In this document: piece by piece, positions 22,980-26,059 of the stretch
Position numbering within the stretch: position 1 is the first letter of the stretch
Layout of the letters: every line of letters begins with the position of its first letter
IMG/VR virus record: IMGVR_UViG_3300033149_000645
Location: 1-26,059 of that record
DNA: 26,059 nucleotides
Direction: 5' to 3' (one strand)
Origin: a virus
Notes under the pieces: model-generated
Database searches by the model: none
What the model was told of the DNA's origin: nothing
Seen by the model: only the letters and a program-made list of their open reading frames with translations
Program-made: the position numbers and the translations under genes

Positions 22980-25900
22980 TCATACGTAGATATCGTAAAA
23001 GGTGTTGATGTTTGTTTCAATTCCTGTGCGGTTTTGACCACTATTGTAAATAATAGCTTCTTGCAATTTACCTTGTAAATAATCTGCGGGCGTTCCGTAT
23101 CCGTGCCGTCCAATTAGTATTTGCGCAGGTGTGAAAATTGGTTGAGATGAACCTGATGCACTCGTTCCATTATTTTGATATATTGTTGCCGTGCTTTGTG
23201 ATGTGTAATCTAAATAAGACAGTAGCTGAGTGTTTGCTGGAGCATTTACAATTCCTGGACGTTGGAAACTAGTGTTTCGACTAGTGATAGCATTTTTATT
23301 TCCCTCATTAGACATAAATAAGTGGCTGAAATGCTGATTGCTGGCTGTGAATAAACTAACGGTGCCACCACGAACACCGCTCACACTTGCGACATCTACA
23401 ATAGTAAAGGGAAAAGAATTAATGGAAGTTGCCGTTACCGATAAAACCGTACTGCTTCCATTGAACTCCACCGCAGGTTTTCCGCTCTCCAATATTACCC
23501 CGTTTTGACCGTCGTAAATCTTTGGGCGTGACCCTGAGCTAGGTTGCGTAACGTTCTTGCCTGACCCACTCTGGTCGTACCACGTCTCTACGAAAACATC
23601 ATTGCTACCTCCGTACTGAGTTAGAGCTACAGTATCCAGCTCACCGAATACATCGAACCCAATGTCTTGCGTCGCTCCGCCCACGTTGTCTTGCACCTTA
23701 ATAGCAAAGCCTGTGTACGTTGAATCCAAAAGCCTCAATGAATACGCAGCCGCTGCACCGCTGTACGTGTCGAGTAGCGGCGTGTTTTGTGTGAAGTAGT
23801 CGGCTATATTTTCTTCGATGCTCGTTTGGTCTGCACTTGATTTATCAGATGCATAAACGACTACTTCTTGGTTTTTGCCTTCCCAATTTTCCGCCCCGCC
23901 ACCGTTTGCACCAATTACAAAAGGTACAGAATTCGGATAAGTTATGTCCGCCCCTGAAAACGTCCCCTCTGTTGTTCCATTTATATCGATAAAGCCTTGT
24001 TTTGAATTTAAAGAAAATAAAGTTCGCGTGCGAACCAGCGTTCCAATCGTGGCAGCCACCCCATTTAATCGGGAAAATAGGCTAGTATTAAATCTCCGCA
24101 TCATCCAAAGCCTAGCATATGGGCTTGTGTGCGTTCCAGAGGTTTGAGGTAAGGCGTAAAAAATCTGCACTCCTGTATTAGTGCCTGTTATTTTGCAAGT
24201 TTGAAATATAGTTAATTGTGGGTCGTTTGCTACCCCGTCGGAAGTGCTTAAATAATTGCTCGAACCATCAAAATCCAAAGCCAACTTCCCGTTCTCCGTC
24301 ACCAACGCGCCACTCGTTCCGTCGTAAATCTTTGGACGAGCGCTTGAGCTAGCCTGCGTAGCGTTATTTCCGTTGCCCGACTGGTCGTACCAAGTCTCTA
24401 CGAAAACATCGTTAGAGCCTCCATAAGAGATGATGGCCGCCTCGTCGAGGTTATTGTTAGCGTCGAAGTAGATGTCCTGCGTAGAGCCTCCTACGGTGTC
24501 CTGGACCTTCATAGCAGGCCCTGTGTAGGCAGTGCGCAACTTACGGACCGAGTATGCTGCCTCAGCTCCGCTTCCGTAGGTGGTGTCCAAGAGGAGGTTC
24601 ACCACAACAGCGGCACCTAAGTCAACGATAGTCCAGCTGTATGGAGCAGCGACCAGCTTATTATAAGCTGCGATAGCAGCTGAGTCAACCGAACCGTGAA
24701 GCTGGTTGATATCAGAAAGGGTTACGTTAGCCTGCAAAGAGCCAGCGCCAGTCCCCTGTGCGGCCCAACCAATCAAGAGCTTGTCCCAGTTCTCAGCACT
24801 GATACCAGAGTTGGTGAACATATCTGTGGCAGTTGTAAGGCTGCCCACATCCCAGCTAGAGAGGTCCTGATTAAAAGCAGTAGCGTCCTCAAAGGTGCTC
24901 TGCATAGTATCAACGCTAGAGGTGTCCCAATTAGAAAGGTCTTGATTAAAAGAACTGGCCGTATCAAAAGTGCCTTGCAAATCGTTCAAAGCAGTTGTAG
25001 TCCAGCTTCCTATTGGTTGATTAAATGCTGCTGCGCTTTTAAACATTTGACGAAACGAGCCCACCCCAGAAACGTCCCAAGTGCTTATGTTTTGGTTGAA
25101 GAGAGTGGCGGCAGAAAACATTCTCGTCATACTGTTTGCACCAGACATATCCCATCCGCTTATATCTTGATTGAAGGAGACGCAAAAATTGAAGGCGTCA
25201 GTGCAGTTTCCTCCAGAACCCGCTACATCCCAATTATCTAAGGGTTTATCAAAATTAAACGCCTGATTGAATGCACGGAACAAAGAGCTAGACGTCCTTT
25301 GATAAACAAAGTTTACGTTTGGATTTGCGTTACCTGCATTAGAAAGAAATGAATTAACACTTCCAGTAATAGGAGAGGCAACCGTACCCCACGCACTTAT
25401 ATCGCCAGTAAATGATTCGCAATCACCAAACTGGTCATCCCTCATCACCTTACTGCCAAATGTAGGAGCAGCGGTAGTTGTGATGTTCATTTTCTCGCAA
25501 TCAAAAAACACCAGCTCATCAAGGTATATGACAGCAGAACCCCAATCAGTGATGTCCTTAACCTTTTTTCTATCGTTAGCTTGAGTAACAGTAGTTCCGT
25601 CCTGTGAAATCCAGCTTACGTGGTCGATAGTACCCGTTATAGAAATACTGTATAACCCCGAAGCAGCGTACGTATGCGTAGCTTCAGCTTGATTCCAAGT
25701 AGTAATTGTATTTGAATTACCGTCGCCCCAATTTACCGTGAAGTTATACGTACCCGTTGACATCAAAGGCAGTCGATACTGGTCAGCGTTTGTACTTCCT
25801 GGAATCTGTATTTGAGTAGTGTCTATGTCAAAATCAAATGCTGAAGTAGGAAGCTCTCCCAAATCGACGATATTCCAGTTATATGGAGCCGCAGTCAGCT

Positions 25901-26059
25901 TATTGTAAGCCGCCGTAGCAGCTGCATCATCCGTGCCGTGGTATTGATTGATATCAGAAAGCGTAACATTAGCTTGTAAGCTACCCGCCCCCGTTCCTTG
26001 AGCAGCCCAGCCAATAAGCAAAGCATCCCAATTTGCAGCACTAAGCCCGCTATTGGTAA
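22980..26059 (-). CDS. Chimeric tail adhesin: PKD-like, BspA/DUF285 repeats, two ConA-like domains; 5'-partial
   Basis: The open frame continues past the right edge, so its true start is outside the window and 1025 residues are visible. A TTG at 26021 is not the start, because the frame upstream of it encodes a repeat homologous to one further on. In order: a repeat unit ending IVDLG (26057-25857); a PKD-like beta domain with TYNFTVNWGDGNSNTITTW (near 25710-25790); BspA/DUF285 units of 25 residues with FNQDLSNWDTSS-type cores (25280-24819); a second copy of the IVDLG unit (24815-24615); and two ConA-like domains, each with FVETWYDQSG. BspA repeats and ConA-like folds occur in surface adhesins of Bacteroidota. 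In a phage this is likely a receptor-binding tail fibre or spike. The ConA-like folds resemble the jelly roll of GH54 arabinofuranosidases, but catalytic activity is not shown. Confidence 0.88.
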   Translation of the reverse strand, partial: TNSGLSAANWDALLIGWAAQGTGAGSLQANVTLSDINQYHGTDDAAATAAYNKLTAAPYNWNIVDLGELPTSAFDFDIDTTQIQIPGSTNADQYRLPLMSTGTYNFTVNWGDGNSNTITTWNQAEATHTYAASGLYSISITGTIDHVSWISQDGTTVTQANDRKKVKDITDWGSAVIYLDELVFFDCEKMNITTTAAPTFGSKVMRDDQFGDCESFTGDISAWGTVASPITGSVNSFLSNAGNANPNVNFVYQRTSSSLFRAFNQAFNFDKPLDNWDVAGSGGNCTDAFNFCVSFNQDISGWDMSGANSMTRMFSAATLFNQNISTWDVSGVGSFRQMFKSAAAFNQPIGSWTTTALNDLQGTFDTASSFNQDLSNWDTSSVDTMQSTFEDATAFNQDLSSWDVGSLTTATDMFTNSGISAENWDKLLIGWAAQGTGAGSLQANVTLSDINQLHGSVDSAAIAAYNKLVAAPYSWTIVDLGAAVVVNLLLDTTYGSGAEAAYSVRKLRTAYTGPAMKVQDTVGGSTQDIYFDANNNLDEAAIISYGGSNDVFVETWYDQSGNGNNATQASSSARPKIYDGTSGALVTENGKLALDFDGSSNYLSTSDGVANDPQLTIFQTCKITGTNTGVQIFYALPQTSGTHTSPYARLWMMRRFNTSLFSRLNGVAATIGTLVRTRTLFSLNSKQGFIDINGTTEGTFSGADITYPNSVPFVIGANGGGAENWEGKNQEVVVYASDKSSADQTSIEENIADYFTQNTPLLDTYSGAAAAYSLRLLDSTYTGFAIKVQDNVGGATQDIGFDVFGELDTVALTQYGGSNDVFVETWYDQSGSGKNVTQPSSGSRPKIYDGQNGVILESGKPAVEFNGSSTVLSVTATSINSFPFTIVDVASVSGVRGGTVSLFTASNQHFSHLFMSNEGNKNAITSRNTSFQRPGIVNAPANTQLLSYLDYTSQSTATIYQNNGTSASGSSQPIFTPAQILIGRHGYGTPADYLQGKLQEAIIYNSGQNRTGIETNINTFYDIYV
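22983..24600 (-). repeat. Tandem pair of ConA-like domains
   Basis: Two domains of about 265 residues follow each other: about 23790-24600, then 22983-23786. Each opens with AYS(V/L)R-x-L...YTG, has QDI-F and GGSNDVFVETWYDQSG, then ARPKIYDG or SRPKIYDG, and ends GK-x-QE-x-x-x-Y-S...IE-x-NI. The boundaries are approximate. The DNA is nearly identical in one patch (24381-24413 and 23571-23603, two mismatches in 33) but diverged elsewhere. Confidence 0.85.
24615..24815 (-). repeat. Repeat copy 2 of a 67-codon unit in the adhesin
   Basis: Second copy of the unit at 25857-26057. It follows the last DUF285 repeat, so each copy probably caps one DUF285 array. The first copy therefore implies another array beyond the right edge. 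In the 26-codon core LLIGWAAQ...SDINQ the amino acids are identical, but 19 codons differ. Confidence 0.85.
24819..25280 (-). repeat. BspA/DUF285 25-residue repeats
   Basis: Five exact 75-base units (24819-24893, 24894-24968, 24969-25043, 25044-25118, 25119-25193) and one longer 29-residue unit (25194-25280) encode 'F-x-x-A-x-x-FNQ-D/N-I/L-S-x-W-D-V-S-x-x-x-x-M'. DNA identity between units is moderate, so the repeat has diverged and is not a recent expansion. This is the leucine-rich-like solenoid of BspA-type adhesins. Confidence 0.9.
25857..26057 (-). repeat. Repeat copy 1 of a 67-codon unit in the adhesin
   Basis: This copy, at the right edge, encodes a unit with LLIGWAAQGTGAGSLQANV and ends IVDLG. 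It aligns without gaps to the copy at 24615-24815, with 56 of 67 residues identical by my count. The DNA is much less similar than the protein. Confidence 0.85.

Noticed and set aside
24696-25241. A 181-residue open frame on the plus strand over the DUF285 repeats
   Set aside because: It is antisense to the repeat array. The regular codon pattern of the repeats keeps stops out of the opposite frame. There is no protein family signal and no start context.
26019-26021. TTG as the start codon of the adhesin gene
   Set aside because: The frame continues to the window edge and encodes a segment homologous to the repeat at 24615-24815, so the real start lies outside the window.
22980-26059. Diversity-generating retroelement acting on the adhesin
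   Set aside because: I found no reverse transcriptase, no template repeat with adenine-biased substitutions and no C-type lectin variable region in the window. The repeats differ at all kinds of bases.
1-26059. tRNA genes, CRISPR arrays, insertion sequences, attachment sites
   Set aside because: Intergenic space totals only a few hundred bases, and none of it shows cloverleaf, spaced repeats, inverted terminal repeats or integrase context.

Overview
The window is a continuous piece of a tailed-phage (or prophage) genome. It holds the lysis, packaging, capsid and tail module of a podovirus-like virus that probably infects a marine or aquatic member of the Bacteroidota. All 23 genes I can support are on the minus strand, so transcription runs from high to low coordinates. 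The window has almost no free space: the largest intergenic gap is 81 bases, and no tRNA, rRNA, CRISPR, insertion sequence or integrase is visible. The host inference rests on three points: starts with little or no Shine-Dalgarno sequence, a recurring TATCTTTG hexamer-plus in the few gaps (the Bacteroidota -7 consensus is TAnnTTTG), and protein families I associate with crAss-like and flavobacterial phages. Placement in Crassvirales or in another Bacteroidota phage family is not settled here; a TerL, portal and capsid phylogeny would decide it.

Layout in the direction of transcription. (1) 26059-22980: the 3' part of a large chimeric adhesin or tail-fibre gene, with a PKD-like domain, BspA/DUF285 25-residue repeats and two concanavalin-like domains. 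It is cut by the right edge. (2) 22900-21330: small genes and a lysis cassette, made of two unknown proteins, a membrane-anchored coiled-coil protein (holin candidate), a T7-lysozyme-type amidase and a 54-residue hydrophobic protein. (3) 21323-19700: a small fibre-like virion protein, a 73-residue conserved-looking unknown, a possible GroES-like protein and a small-terminase candidate. (4) 19755-12454: large terminase, portal, scaffold and major capsid protein, closed by a terminator. (5) 12386-10478: three head-associated or unknown proteins, closed by a second terminator. (6) 10396-1: two ring/adaptor proteins, a 1816-residue tail (stabilisation/nozzle/muzzle-type) protein, a further tail protein, an Ala/Gln-rich ejection-type protein and the first 523 residues of a large internal virion protein. 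That last gene runs off the left edge and has no stop codon in the window.

Together the genes form one late block: attach (adhesin), release (holin and amidase), package (TerS/TerL/portal), build the head (scaffold, MCP) and build the tail and inject DNA (rings, nozzle, ejection proteins). Most neighbours overlap by TAATG (1 base) or ATGA (4 bases), which implies translational coupling. The putative promoters and terminators cut the block into sub-operons. No gene of a wholly new system is evident. The observations that most merit follow-up are the chimeric repeat-built adhesin with its synonymously scrambled repeat copies, the small beta-module that seems to recur in three virion proteins, the candidate dual-start holin, the atypical Walker A of TerL, and the complete absence of TAG stops.
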